A DNA stretch of 64,000 nt, taken from contig NW_024040374.1 of NCBI RefSeq assembly GCF_014851395.1, forward strand, positions 28,290,772 through 28,354,771, in the 5' to 3' direction. A model generated the notes under the pieces. It was not told where the DNA came from. It worked only from the letters and a program-made list of their open reading frames with translations, and ran no database searches. This DNA comes from Micropterus salmoides. Its lineage: Eukaryota; Chordata; Actinopteri; Centrarchiformes; Centrarchidae. This document shows positions 9,479 through 21,109 of this stretch, piece after piece (the stretch's first letter is position 1; every line of letters starts with the position of its first letter). A program made the translations under genes and the position numbers.

Positions 9479-10690
9479 CAAGGTCTGTCAGAAAAACACT
9501 TCCACTTTACTCCTAGAATGCACTAAAATATTTAACAGTTTGATATTTATTTAATTATTCCACACATCGGATGTGAGAATGGACAAACACACAAATGGAA
9601 TCACACAACTAAAGGTTTAAAGTCGCATACTGTGCTGTACAGTACACTGACGTGGTTCAAGCAGAGACAAAGAAATGCCTAGATGAATATTTCAACAGAG
9701 TAGGCATATTTTCTATAGCAAAGTCAGAAATTAACTATGATTAAACACTTCGAATGACAACTGAGGGCCTTGAAAAGTTGGGAGCAGATTTCCAGCTTGG
9801 CCGTGTTGAGGTTTTCCTCCTGAATGATGGAAATGCCTCTACTGAGAGGTAGGCACCAACCACACCTGCCAACCTCAAGAGTCAACAGTATTGATTAGAC
9901 CGCCGCATCCCCTCAAATCCATCCCCATTTCCTTTGAAGGCGAAAATCATCCTTGATATCTGCCAACAGCTTACTTACTTAGGGATTTCTTCCTCTCCAT
10001 CTAGGTTGTATTAATTAATGCATGCTTTTCTTAAATTAGACCTCTGAGGAGCTATAACTCAAATTCCTGTATTTATGAAAGTAATAGGTTGGAAAAAAAT
10101 GCTAAACTGAAATAATTATGCAGTCCAACACTTTGCTTTGAGAATAAACTGCAAGAAACCTGATGAAATATGAATGCGCATTGGGTGCAAAGATAGTTAA
10201 ATATTTACAATCCTGTGTTAGTCCACAACCCCAGTAAAGATGCTAGTCAACTGCAATAATTGCTTTACTGCAAAACTTTGCACTTTATTCATGGATTAAC
10301 AGGGTGTTATACAAGTTCAGAGTGATTTTTAAAAAAATGTCCACCCATCTAAAATATATATTTTTGAAACTGCTGGTGCAACCCGTACAATCCTGTATAC
10401 ATTCCATTTTTCGACTAAATATAATCAGGCAGGTAGTTGCATCTTAAGCAGCAGCCCATACTGCAGTTTAGAAAGGGCACACTGCAGTAAGATGTTCGGG
10501 GAGCCCCCTGAGGGACTGATCTTATATCAGGAGATTGTATATTTCTACGCTAAAGAGGCTATTCAAACCCACCAATGCTTGAATTATTAAAGACACTATA
10601 TGTTTTTCAAAGACTTGATTTAACTTTTTTAAGGGGCTGGATTTGCGCTGTGTTGGTAGTGGTGTGGCCAGGGGTTGGGCATAGTAGAGA
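9479..10690. other. Non-coding DNA, nothing recognised
   Basis: This is mostly AT-rich sequence. 9760-10020 is more balanced but carries no motif cluster I would defend. No open frame of at least 60 codons occurs from 9482 to 11298. Confidence 0.4.
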
Positions 10691-10715
10691 GGGAAGGGAG
10701 GAGTGGGGAGGGGGG
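10691..10715 (+). other. G-quadruplex motif
   Basis: Four G runs (ggg, ggg, gggg, gggggg) are separated by loops of 1-6 bases, which meets the usual quadruplex rule. It sits in a purine-rich stretch, 10685-10735. Confidence 0.6.
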
Positions 10716-11574
10716 TAGTTGTGGGCTATCAGAGGCTGGATTGTTTCTGTTTTCACCCCTCCCACTGTTGGCCTCCTCTGCTAAAATGGCCTTTTACTTT
10801 CTAAGCATGCTTTTACTGCCTTTGAAGAGTTATTTTTGTTGATGAAAAGGATACGCCGCCTCGGTTAAAGTGAACCCCGGCTATTCACAAGGTTGTTTAA
10901 TACTTTCCCCTCCGTTTGGCTTATAAATTTATCATCAGTAAAGTATACCAGTGGTCTCATGCCATTGTACAAACTAAGTGGCTAAGGTGGGGTGAGTGAA
11001 CGAAGGATGGAGGGAGATAGACAGAAAAACACAGTGAGACAAAGAATGAAAGAAAACTGTTTAACAGTGGTTGATCCCATTCTGGACTGGAGGAGTGTGT
11101 ACTCAAGGTTTTAAGACATTAAAAGTCTTAAATTGGCTTTATCGATGACCCTCTTGATTCCTAGATACAGTACAGAGGCCTCACTTGTTAACAACTTGTA
11201 TGTTAATGACTTGTATTAGAACTGATCAATCTACTTTGGATGCAAGCGTTTCCCATCGCTTTGAAGTGAACGCATTGATTCGTGAGAATATAACAGAATT
11301 AAACAATCGGTCCTCCTAAGTGCTGAGTGGAGCTGTCTGTTATACTAAGCCTGCTTTCCTTTCTATTAATAGATAATGAAACAACATGGCTAGTAGAACG
11401 CAGATTACCATATTGACATTGTACTGTAATATGCACTATGTGGCTATGGATGCTGAGCTGGTTCCTCCAAACTTGGAAAACCATTTATTTAGGGACCTAG
11501 CTTTGTGCACATGGTCCTTGTCATGTTAAAATAGCAGTTGGAAGCACACCATTTTCTAAAGTATCATTGTTTGC
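10716..11574. other. Non-coding DNA, nothing recognised
   Basis: Mixed composition with no named repeat. 10740-10930 is balanced in composition and could be regulatory, but no clear motif cluster is seen. Confidence 0.35.
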
Positions 11575-12130
11575 TATAGCATTAAGGTGGCACTAATCAA
11601 TATTTTCATACACACAATGGATTAAATGACCTTGAATAAATTTGACAGTCACACATAGTGATGAATCAACAGGGAATTACCACCTAACTGCAGTTCCGAT
11701 CAGGTCTAGAGAGCATTTTAGCATCTTTAAGCTCGTTGTTTTGGTTTTATGGCCTGTTAACTTTACTGTTTTGATTGAATGTTGTTACCAAATGCAGAGG
11801 CAACTGTTTTCAGCAAAAACGCATATACTCAATGTACAATACCTGCCCAGTATCAAAGAAGCAGCCAGCAATTAGCTAGTAAACATGGTGGAGCATTTGG
11901 CAGCCAGTTATTTCCCTCAGGAGTTGTTGAAACCAAATCAGAGCTAAAAGGAAAGTAAATGCTGAACTTAAATTCCAGGTTGCATAAAAGCCCACTCAGT
12001 GTTGCTCTGTGTCTGCTGAATGTGTGTGTTTACGAACACATTAGCCATTTCCGTTTCACAAGGTGATGATCCATTTGTTTTGTCTCCACTGCCCCCAAGT
12101 GGTCAGAAAAATCTATTAATGCAGGCCTAG
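11575..12130 (+). repeat. Dispersed fish repeat, family A, near full length
   Basis: The copy opens near 'aaggtggcactaatcaatat' (11584) and passes 'gatgaatcaacagggaatta', 'ggcctgttaactttactg', 'cctgcccagtatc', 'cagcaattagctagtaaaca' and 'atttccctcaggagttg'. It closes with 'ctgcccccaagtgg' (about 12090). I know this order from many percomorph genomes but not its formal name. The 77-codon frame 11642-11875 lies inside it and is not a gene. A shorter related piece occurs at 45440-45600. Confidence 0.6.
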
Positions 12131-12724
12131 CCCAAACCATGGAAACTAAAGGTAAAGAGGTATCCACATATTTTCAGCCATTCAGTCTAATTTTTTATGA
12201 TAATATGAGCATGTTCCACCTGATTACTCTCCTCACCTAACACGACATCCCATTGTTGTCAGATACAGATGCTCAAGATCTTAGTTGTTTTTTGGAACCT
12301 GGCCTAAATGGTGTTAAAACTACATATAACCTCTACCACCACCTCTGTTCCCTGCAATGGGGTGCAAAGAAGAGATGCTGTTTATGGATGCTATTCCATG
12401 TGGAATATTCCTGATGCGTTGCCCACAAAACAGATGTCTCTCCTGAATTAGTTACCTCAGGATCCTCCCTGAATACCAAATCAGGAGAAACATACAGGTT
12501 GTGCACAATCCTGATTTATTCATCCAGGCTATTATCTAAGCCTCATGCTTAGACAATATCATGAAAATCAATGGCATTTACACCCTGCATGGTATATAGC
12601 CTACTATACATTGGTACGGATATATCAGTTTGATGCTTTATTGTTTTGTCTTCCACAGGGTATCAAAGATAAATAAATGATGCAGCCTTGAATTAAAGGT
12701 GGTGCTGCTGCTGCATGAGACACC
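12131..12724. other. Non-coding spacer
   Basis: Mixed composition; nothing specific is recognised. Confidence 0.35.
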
Positions 12725-13260
12725 ATCACGCTGTAGGGATTTAAATGACCGTCAAGAGATCTCTGAGCTCCCAAAAAAAGTGCAGGTTGCAGTTGTACTG
12801 CAGTGGCTTGACAAGGTGGTCTAGACTTGTTCTCCGTTCAATCATGGTTACATCATTTCCTCTCTTAAAGTGGGAGGGCATGAAAACAAATGGAACTCAT
12901 GATATCACCCCCTCCCCTCATCTTACTCCTCCTCCATTAGCCGACCACATGGCCTGGCCTTTCTTTATTGATAGTGGAATGCTTGACAAAGCAGGGTAAT
13001 TAAAGCAATAGCGCCGGTTGGGTTTCATTGATAAAGATTGGAGCCGATGCACCTCTCCGTGGTGTGTCAGCAGCAGAGAGCTCCCGTCCCCTGGATCCCT
13101 CATTCGCCTTTCATCTCCCCCACTCAGCCATGAAAAATTCATCCAAGACCTCCAGAAATATTTATTGTAAAATCTTAGGGAGAAGTGGTAGCACTGAAAA
13201 ATTCATGGCGTTATTCGCCTCCAACAGCTGTGGACCCCTTAATTAATTTGATTGCTCACA
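12725..13260. promoter_or_regulatory. Best candidate conserved non-coding element
   Basis: This is balanced, repeat-free sequence with dense binding-site-like words: taatta at 12997-13002, 'gataaagattgg' near 13030, E-box cagctg at 13225-13230, and the palindrome ttaattaa at 13239-13246 followed by 'tttgattg'. The 12-mer tgaaaaattcat occurs twice, at 13131-13142 and 13195-13206, exactly 64 bases apart. Each copy contains gaa-aaa-ttc. Overlapping open frames on both strands (12745-13246) have no domain. The architecture resembles vertebrate developmental enhancers, but I cannot name the orthologous human element or target gene. Confidence 0.45.
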
Positions 13261-13414
13261 TTACACAATAAATTCATTTATACAATATTTATCTGTCCCT
13301 TTCCTCAACTTGGTCTAATCAAACAGACATACATACAAAGCTAGCGTGTTGTTAAATTCTTTTTTTCACATATAACACGGTATATATTTCTGTTTCAATT
13401 TGTTTTTGTTTTCT
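13261..13414. other. AT-rich spacer
   Basis: Nothing is recognised beyond T-rich low complexity. Confidence 0.4.
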
Positions 13415-13710
13415 TAGGCACAGTGCCATGCTTTGACCTAAATGCTAACTAATGTCAGCATGCTAACATGCTCACAATGACAATAGCAGGTATAATGTTT
13501 AACAAGTTCACCATGTGTTTTTTTTTCCAGGTAGATAGTAATGAAGTAAAAGTTTATGGTTAGATGAAAAGTCAGGGAATCACCAGAATCATTAAGCATC
13601 ATCCTCTGGAACTGTATAAAATTGAATTGCAATTCTTGCAATAGTTTTTATTTCAGTCTGGACTGAAATGGTGAAATGACCAACTGCCTGCCTGATGGGG
13701 CGTGGCTACA
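13415..13710 (+). repeat. Dispersed fish repeat, family B
   Basis: Words in order are 'gtcagcatgctaacatgctc', 'acaatgacaatagcaggtat', 'aatgtttaacaagttcacc', 'gatgaaaagtcagggaatca' and 'atttcagtctggactgaaat', ending near 'ggcgtggctac'. This is a familiar acanthomorph interspersed repeat, diverged and with internal deletions. A different segment of what I think is the same family is at about 45600-45850. Confidence 0.6.
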
Positions 13711-14599
13711 GAAGTCCTTTAAGGAGGTAACTGGAACATTACAATAGTTACTTATAATTTAAATAGAACTGAACATTTGTTGACAGACGAATTGTGATAA
13801 TGACCATCTGTACGATGCTACTTTCTACATGGGATGTCCATTATTTTGCATTGTTTGATGTGTATTTTTCCTCTTTCACATGTAAAGCTTGACACACATC
13901 AGTGGGGCTGCTGTTTATAATGGTGACTGGTGACAATCATGTTGCTTTGTTAGCGTCAAAATATGTCATCACAACTAATTTAATGCTGATATATACTGCA
14001 GGACAATCATTTCATTTCCATTTTAGACTTCTTGTCATCTCTGGCACCTAGCAGCAACAAAACAGCTTCACCCTAAAACACCAACTTGGTATGAACAGAT
14101 TTCGCCATGTAGCTCCAAATACCTCTAAAGTGATTCTAAATCTATTTCCAGAGCCGGTAAATATTTTTTTTACCTCTTTAGGCTGTAACGTTTTGTTTCT
14201 GAAATTGGGATTTGGGCATACAAAAGAGAAAATTATACACTTCAAGATTGGGTTTGTCATTTTTTCTACACATTCATATGAGCAGCAACCAATCTGTAGG
14301 AAGCCTTGACAGCCAGTAACAGCTAGTAACAGCTCCATGTGACAGGTGCCTTCCTCTGCTATGTAATCACAGTGTGAGGAACCATGCTGTGCAAAACAGA
14401 CAACAACAGTTTTTATAATGATGGAATATCTACAGTGTGCAGACTTAAAACGAGGACTCCTGAGGATGCTTCAGATGCACTTTTGAATTGCATTTTTAAG
14501 TCAATGGCAGCGATATGAGAAACACAACCCTGGTAATAACACACTGTCTCCTAAAGGTTGAAATTTACAGTTAGTGAAGTAGAGTAGATGAGAGATAAT
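13711..14599. other. Non-coding DNA, nothing recognised
   Basis: The overlapping sense and antisense frames at 14048-14338 (96 and 72 codons) are mirror frames of one another with no domain. There is no named repeat. Confidence 0.4.
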
Positions 14600-15620
14600 A
14601 GGGCCTATCAGACAATTCATTACCCGTGGACCCAGGTATTCAGTCTTGCTGCCCACTGAGATTTGGTACCGGTCCAGTCCTGCACCAGATGTAAGCCTGA
14701 GGGGAGTGCTGGGTCAGGGTTAATGGCTATAGCATAGTATCATGTTCTGCTCTGTTGAAGTCCACCCTCTCACCCTGCCAAGTGGGCTCAGAGGTCAGCG
14801 GGGACATTAGTCTCAGCCCTATTCTTCATTAGCCTTGCTAATTACAGGGCTCCTCTATGGGGATGGCAGCTCATGCCTGGGACGAGCCTCACGCTCTCCT
14901 GCCTCCTGTCTTTACTTTACGCCACCATGGGCCCTGCCATATGCTGTGCTTCGGTTATCTCCTCTGAAAGAGACGGTTATTTCGGACTCAGTGCTGCTTT
15001 TCCAGCCAGTTTAGACATACGTCAAGTCAACACATATCCACACCCATGATCGCTTGCTGAACTACGTTCTCTGACATGAAGCCCTAGAATTTTGCACGCT
15101 GACAGGGCCCATTTTCTGCTATGAGAAAGCTCTCTTACAGGTCCTTTGCACTGTTATCGATGGAGGGGTGGCCTGTGACATTGCCTTTGGCCTCTATTGC
15201 CTGTTGTTGTTATATGTAAGACAGCTCTTCTAGCGCTGGCGGTGCTCTGAGGAGCAACGCTGCCTGCTGGGCGAGGTGTCAGACTGATGATTGCTTTCTG
15301 ACCTTGGCCGGCTCTCCATTACATCCATAATGAAACCTACACTTCCTCTACAGCTGTCTCTAAATGGTAAAAGGTGCCTCGCTGTATGTCATCGCCTTTG
15401 ATTTCACGTGGTTGCTGGCATTTGATCCTTGACGTGTTTCCTCTTTTGGTGACCATGCACCACTGGGACACACACCCATGGCACAGTAGTTCGGTGCCTC
15501 CTTTCATTCATCTGTGACCCTGTCTGCAGTTCCTTGATTAGACTCTTTGAACAAGTAGGAGGAACCTTTAAGACTACCTCATCTCTTAGGACGTAGAGCA
15601 AGCCCTGATGTGACCTTAAT
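14600..15620. promoter_or_regulatory. Candidate conserved regulatory block
   Basis: About 1 kb of balanced, repeat-free sequence. It has a taatta core at 14839-14844 and an E-box cacgtg at 15405-15410, with a GC-richer centre at 15220-15290. A textbook Kozak context gccaccatgg at 14921-14930 opens a 40-codon frame ending at 15049. That frame has no recognisable domain and is probably chance. Confidence 0.35.
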
Positions 15621-16199
15621 GTGAAAGAATAACCTCTCTATAATTCAAAGAATCTTTTCTTTCACTTTAAAAAGACTGTAAAAATGTCACTTGGTGCTTG
15701 TTGTGTCATCTAGGCTGAATATCTACAGTATATATATAATATTGCAAGATTTTATTTTAGTTAGGTGGAGTGAACTTACAAGAAAGAATTTCTATAGAAT
15801 TTTAAAATTTTGTAGCGGTATTGACATGACTCAGTAACATTTTAAAGTTTAAATATTTATTTTATTTTTTACAACTTGTTGATACGTATGTCTCACAAGG
15901 TTTTTATATTGGACTCTATTTTAGTGAAAGTGATGCACTTGTGCTACTTAAGCTAACGTTAGCTTCATGGCCTTTAAGGATGAGCTGCCCCTAATCCTTC
16001 ATGTCTCAATTAAGAACTTAAGAGGATAATATGTTTAAAATAGTACTAATATTATTATTAATTATTATTAAATATTTCAGCAAATGCCAGCCAATAATTC
16101 ACTCAGCAACTACTTGGGAATCTAGGTGCTACAGAATCACCAGCAAAATCTAATAAAATCCGCTGAAAAAGTTAGATGACTTTGCCACAAAATAAGGGT
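15621..16199. other. AT-rich spacer with a 16-bp palindrome
   Basis: The perfect palindrome aagctaacgttagctt occupies 15950-15965. Related gctaacgttagc words recur near 62522 and are very common in fish genomes. Nothing else is recognised. Confidence 0.5.
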
Positions 16200-16450
16200 T
16201 GAAAAAGCCTTTTCCCACCAGTTATACTTTCACAACGCACGCGTGGTAGTAGTGACGCCTGTCTAGTAGACCGATATGTCAGTGGAGCCACACGATTGAC
16301 TTATGCTTCCCGGCTCGGCTGTTAAAAGCAGACATTTGGCTTTGTATTGGAAGGGGCAGGATAACAGCCATCTTTTGCATTACGCGCTTTCCCTGTTGTA
16401 TTGAGGATTCTTTAAGTGGCGCGTCTTCTCTTGAAACGTCTTTGGTAATA
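16200..16450. promoter_or_regulatory. CpG-dense patch
   Basis: About 250 bases hold a dozen or so CpG dinucleotides, including 'cgcacgcgtgg', 'acgcgc' and 'ggcgcgtc', inside CpG-poor surroundings. This could be an unmethylated promoter-like patch or a young transposon remnant. No TATA box, initiator or coding exon is evident. Confidence 0.25.
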
Positions 16451-17029
16451 CCATGTAGTTACCAAATGAATACCCAGGAAATAGCTTAGTATTAACAATG
16501 GGCATATCTGAGTAATATTAGAATTTATGTAACAGGGTGATAAGGGGCCAAAAAAGTTATGACAAAACAATGTCCACTATTTGGTTTAAAAATGGTAATA
16601 TGTTGACATTATTGGGGTAATAACAGGTAGATAATGAGGTAATATAGGTTGATGTTTTCACAATATTATAGGCTACTTTTAGCGTAATACCTTCAAAATC
16701 ACATGAAAATTTCAAGTCAAAATTAGTATTTACCATATTATAATACTGAAATTCATCCTCCCTGTACCCCACTATTACCATGTTATTCCTAAGTAGTAAT
16801 GCTATTAAGTGCTACTGTTTCATTATGCGGTTTGGCTAGCTCACAGCCAGTGAAAATGACCAACTTTCACTAAAGGTTGCTCCAGCTTGTTTGGACATTA
16901 TTAATGTAGTTAATGTGATTAAAATGGCAGCTCTTGCGATTTGACTCTTTCAAATTACAATTTCAATATTAAAAAGATTAATCATTGAGCCCTATTTTCA
17001 CCTTCCAGCAGAGCACTACCATTTCCTTG
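16451..17029. other. AT-rich non-coding DNA
   Basis: Nothing is recognised. The minus-strand 74-codon frame at 16557-16781 has no domain. Confidence 0.4.
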
Positions 17030-17830
17030 TTCTTTCTAATTAATCTCTTCTTGAAAACACTAGTGTGGGCGGCAGGTCATTTTCCAATGCACAAGATGCA
17101 TGTTGCCATCTTGTGCTTTCGGAGACAAAAGAAAAAGAGATGAGTGGTTATTAACGAGTGGGAACGTGGAAGGGGGAGCCTCTGAGCAGCACAGAGGTAC
17201 CATGCCATAACTTCTCTGCACATAGGCCTGTCTGAAAAGTCCCATTGATCAGCTCCAAGTCTCTTGTTCAGCACTAACCGCTATCCCTCTTCCCAAACTG
17301 TCACAAAGCCATCAAGATCAAATCCCGCTTCTACATGGCAGGCCTGAAAGTGCGTTTCCCTCTGATACCATACAACCTCAATAGACAGGGGAGCAATAGA
17401 AAGAGCCCAGTAGAAAACTAGAACTGCTGCCACATCTTTGGCAACCATTACTGCCTTTTTTTGTGACACGTTTTTGATATGTCACCTTCTGATCTGATAC
17501 GGGTTTCTGCTGGTCTCGCCTCAAGGGGTCGGGGGGTAGGCTGCGCTTGCAGAAAAGTCTGGGAGAAAACGAGCACTTTGCATTCAATTGCTCCCCGTTT
17601 GGTACTTCTTTCCTCGCCGCATCTCAGGAAGAGAGCAGACAAACAGATATCCAGAGGAGCTTTCTCTCCTCTTTCATCCCCATTGTCAAGTTAATTTACA
17701 GCAGAATCTTCCTGGATGCAGGATGCCATGTGAGTTATTGATTATTTTCCTTCCGCTCTCAGAGCCATCATCCTGAGCCTTGATGGAACAATGAGGGAGG
17801 CTTGGGCCCCAGAGGGGAGGTATGTACAAC
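17030..17830. promoter_or_regulatory. Candidate conserved regulatory block
   Basis: A repeat-free stretch of balanced composition where seven small open frames overlap on both strands (17060-17776). No frame is favoured, which suggests low stop-codon density from composition, not coding. Enhancer-like by texture only. Confidence 0.28.
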
Positions 17831-18229
17831 TCTGTACACGCCACTTTACACTTGTAGTCACTGTCAGGAACATACAGCAGAATTCAATTTACACCGCTTT
17901 TAGACAAATGTAAACACACCGCACACAACATGCAAGTTCAATTCTCAGTAGTCTGGGGTCATCAGACGCAAGCAGGCAGGAATATGAATTGACTTCCACT
18001 AAAGTATGTGTAAATTAAAAAGAAAAAGATACGTTTTATGAAAAGTAAATTCTCAAAACAATAGCTGTGAAAACACGTTTTACTGGTTTGACCATTTTTA
18101 CTGTGACAAAAAAAAGGCAATTTCATCACAGCAATATGACAATAAAACTAGTATTCATTATTAGACTATCAACACATGATATGTGGGGTTCGGAAGCAGT
18201 GCACATGTTCCTTTGAACTGTTGTTAATT
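17831..18229. other. Non-coding spacer
   Basis: A-rich sequence with no recognised feature. Confidence 0.35.
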
Positions 18230-18745
18230 TGAAGACAAGCAAATGAATTGGCTCCCCAGAGAATAACGGACTGTAAGAGTGAAGTGAAGCTGAGTTGCAG
18301 GAGGAAAGTGAGGAGGAGTGACCTGGTGGAACACTGTCAGAATGTCAAAAAGCCTCCCTGACTCAACTAATCCCCTCGCCTATGAAGTACTCCCTGCTGT
18401 GATTAACTGTCTAATGAACATGCACAAAGAGAGCAATGAAATAGGTCAGAATAATGCTTCCTAGACAGTTTGATGAGACTTTTGTCTTCTGATGTTGCCC
18501 AGATTAAAAATTCTTTGGCGATTCCCCTGGAGCCAAACATTTAGCCAAATGATTAGAGCAAAGAAAACACTTGGCCTCCAATCCTTAATCTCTAATGTTA
18601 CCATCCATTAATTTGAGCTTTTCCCTGAAAACAACTGGAGCTATTAAAATGCTGAAGAATATTTTTCAGCATATATTCTCCGTGAAATGTTGAAATGATC
18701 TCCCATTTTCATTTCAGACGAACAATACGGTGAATGTTGTCCCGT
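18230..18745. promoter_or_regulatory. Candidate conserved regulatory block
   Basis: This is repeat-free sequence with several homeodomain-type words ('aaatgattagagc' near 18548, 'ccattaatttgagc' near 18606) and no open frame of 60 codons on either strand. The texture resembles vertebrate non-coding elements. Conservation is untested. Confidence 0.35.
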
Positions 18746-18990
18746 GGCTGTGTAGTGCTGTATAGCACCTCTCAGTCTGTGCTTTACATCCGTGTTTGCT
18801 TACAGCTGGCTCAATCGGTTTTATACTGTGTCATCAAAGGAAAATCAAACAGAGGGATTGTTGCTTTTGATGTGAACAGATTAAACCATCAAAGATTTTA
18901 ATTGTTTCTAAAACGCTTTCAGATCTTTAGTATTCCCTTTGCTGAGACTGTCTTCCGTCTGTCTCCCAAACACTGCACCATGAAGGGCTA
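18746..18990. other. Non-coding spacer
   Basis: Nothing is recognised. Confidence 0.35.
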
Positions 18991-19015
18991 TACACACACA
19001 CACACACACACACAC
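18991..19015. repeat. (AC)12 microsatellite
   Basis: Twelve uninterrupted AC units occur, followed by a degenerate CA-rich extension to about 19035. Confidence 0.95.
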
Positions 19016-19352
19016 GCATAAACAAACACACAAGCAGAGGACTAAGTGTAAAGCTCATAATTATGCACCACTCATTCATTAGAGGGTCAAAGTTTTAGGT
19101 ACTCCCAAGAATTGATCCACTATTACTGTAGGCCTATATGGTATAGATCAAAGGATAAACATTTCATCTTTGATGTTTTCTTGTCACATTAGCACAGCAG
19201 TTGATGAAGCTGAATGAAATTGACCTTAGTTCTTTCACAGTAAGTCGCGCATTTCTTTGCAGATTATGGATGTTTCAAGGGAAAAAAAATCAACTTGTGA
19301 ATTAATTACTTACACAAGGCGTTAAATGAATCATTGTAGGTATCGACATGGA

Positions 19353-19390
19353 CTGGATTTTTAATTCCCTGGATTTTTAATTCCCTGGAT
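19353..19390. repeat. 16-bp tandem duplication
   Basis: The unit ctggatttttaattcc occurs twice exactly (19353-19368 and 19369-19384), followed by ctggat. It looks like a recent slippage or short duplication event. Confidence 0.9.
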
Positions 19391-19599
19391 ATTAATTTTG
19401 TAAACAATCAAAATAGTCAAAGCAGATGTTGTTGACTATTGACTTGATTGTCTGATATATAATATGTACCTTACATCTATGGAATCAAATCAAATCATGA
19501 TTGTGCATGGATCTGTTTCCTCACCAGTTGATGTACGTAGACACACACAACAATTTCATTGACTGAAAATCTAAGGACCTGAGCGTGAGCAGAAACTTA

Positions 19600-19725
19600 T
19601 GTAATGTATTCACACTAAGTGGGAATTGGGTGGTCTAGACTCTAGGCTCTGTATAAAAGGTTTAGTGAGATATCTTTGTTATGAACTGGCGCTATATGAA
19701 TTGAACTGATTTGAAATAAAGGGAG
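19600..19725 (+). repeat. Retroelement 3' tail
   Basis: The words 'gtgagatatctttgttatga', 'actggcgctatatgaattga' and 'actgatttgaaataaa' follow the 3' end order of L2-like fish retroelements. No coding part is present. Confidence 0.55.
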
Positions 19726-19746
19726 TTTATTTCTGACGCAGAGGAA

Positions 19747-20075
19747 TAGTTTGGGAAATACACTCGAGAGGGAAATAAAAAGAATGATATCAATCTCATG
19801 TCTGTGCTTTAAGTACGGCGCTTGATCTAGAATGTGTTTAGCCTAGCTTAGCTTAAAGACCAAACTTAAGGGAATCAGCTAGCTTGGCCATGAATAGCTC
19901 CAACACCTAACTTACCCTAAAATCACAAATTGTTACTTTTTCATTTATGTTCATGTAGAAGGTAAAACAAACAAACACATTGTATAAATAAGACTATGAG
20001 AATTGGTGTTTGTTGGGAATATTTCTAAACCTCCCCAGATCCAGGCTAGCTGTTTCCCCATCTTGTCTTTATAAT
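19747..20075 (+). repeat. Dispersed fish repeat, family C, plus orientation
   Basis: Words in order are 'gtttgggaaatacactc', 'gatatcaatctcatgtctgt', 'agcctagcttagcttaaaga', 'gaatcagctagcttggcc' and 'ctagctgtttccccatcttg'. This is a very familiar percomorph repeat. A second copy in the opposite orientation lies at 55795-56115, 36 kb away. Confidence 0.65.
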
Positions 20076-21109
20076 AAGCACATTCTGACTCCAGTTCTTA
20101 CTGTGGAAAACTACTGGAAAACTGTGGTTCATTGTAACTTGGTTTGATTTCAATAACTCTGGTCATTAGTCTATTGGTCATGATAACATTACACTCATCA
20201 GACCAACTGCCAAGACCTCAGAATGCGGCGACATTGCTGAAACAGTTTTGCCCAGATTAGCCACACTATGTGGACCACGTTAGTTGGACGTAAAACCAAA
20301 AGAGAGCCCACAATGTTGCTACTAGTCCCTCATCGCACCAGAAAAACATCCTGTTAGTGTGCACAATGGTAACAGGAAGGATAGTTCAACCAGGATGTTA
20401 GTCTATGAACTGTGATGAGCTGTGTCCAATAGTACAGACTGTACAGCTATATACATACTATATTCCAATCTTTATAGTACACTTTTTTTGCAATTAGTGT
20501 TCAAGAAATCAGCATGCTTTACCCTTTTTTACAAGAAATGATACAGTACCTGAGAAATCACACGTCAATTGAACTACGAGTCTAGCTTCGAAATTTCCTC
20601 TGCCAAATAAATTTCACAAATACAAAGCAAAACGCCTTCCAAAAGGTTTGCTTTTTTGTTGGCATACTTACTTTTCTGAGTGTATTTGATCACTGTTCCA
20701 GTGTGAACACATACTCTACTCCAAACCTGCTTAGAAATGTGTAGTATGGTGTTTACAAAGGACAGTTTGAGCAATAATTATATTGTCAACCTGTGTTATC
20801 TTTTCCCAAAAACATTTGGACTAACCGACTGTCTGACTCCTTGTGTTTCTTGCTCCATTGAACCTATAATTTTACAATTTAGCTGATGCGTTTTAGTCAC
20901 ATTCTGAGATCTATCAGCACAACAGCATCATATGATACAAACAATGGTTTTGAGCTATGAATATGAAGTTACCATAGTTTTCTTTTAAGGTACTGACCTC
21001 AGATTGATTTTGATTTTCTTATCTCACTCTAGCCAATAGCCGTATTTCCCTATTCTTATAGTACGAAACACAATCTCACTATGATTGTGAGGTCTGCCAC
21101 CCTTTCCCA
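20076..21109. other. Non-coding DNA, nothing recognised
   Basis: Mixed to AT-rich sequence. 20380-20530 may be part of another dispersed repeat but I cannot place it. No gene is visible. Confidence 0.35.

Noticed and set aside
9146..9481. Proline-rich minus-strand 111-codon frame
   Set aside because: It starts in the poly-G tract and reads G-rich DNA as Pro/Ala codons.
15950..15965. aagctaacgttagctt palindrome as a special site
   Set aside because: Words of this type are very common in fish genomes and recur in this window.
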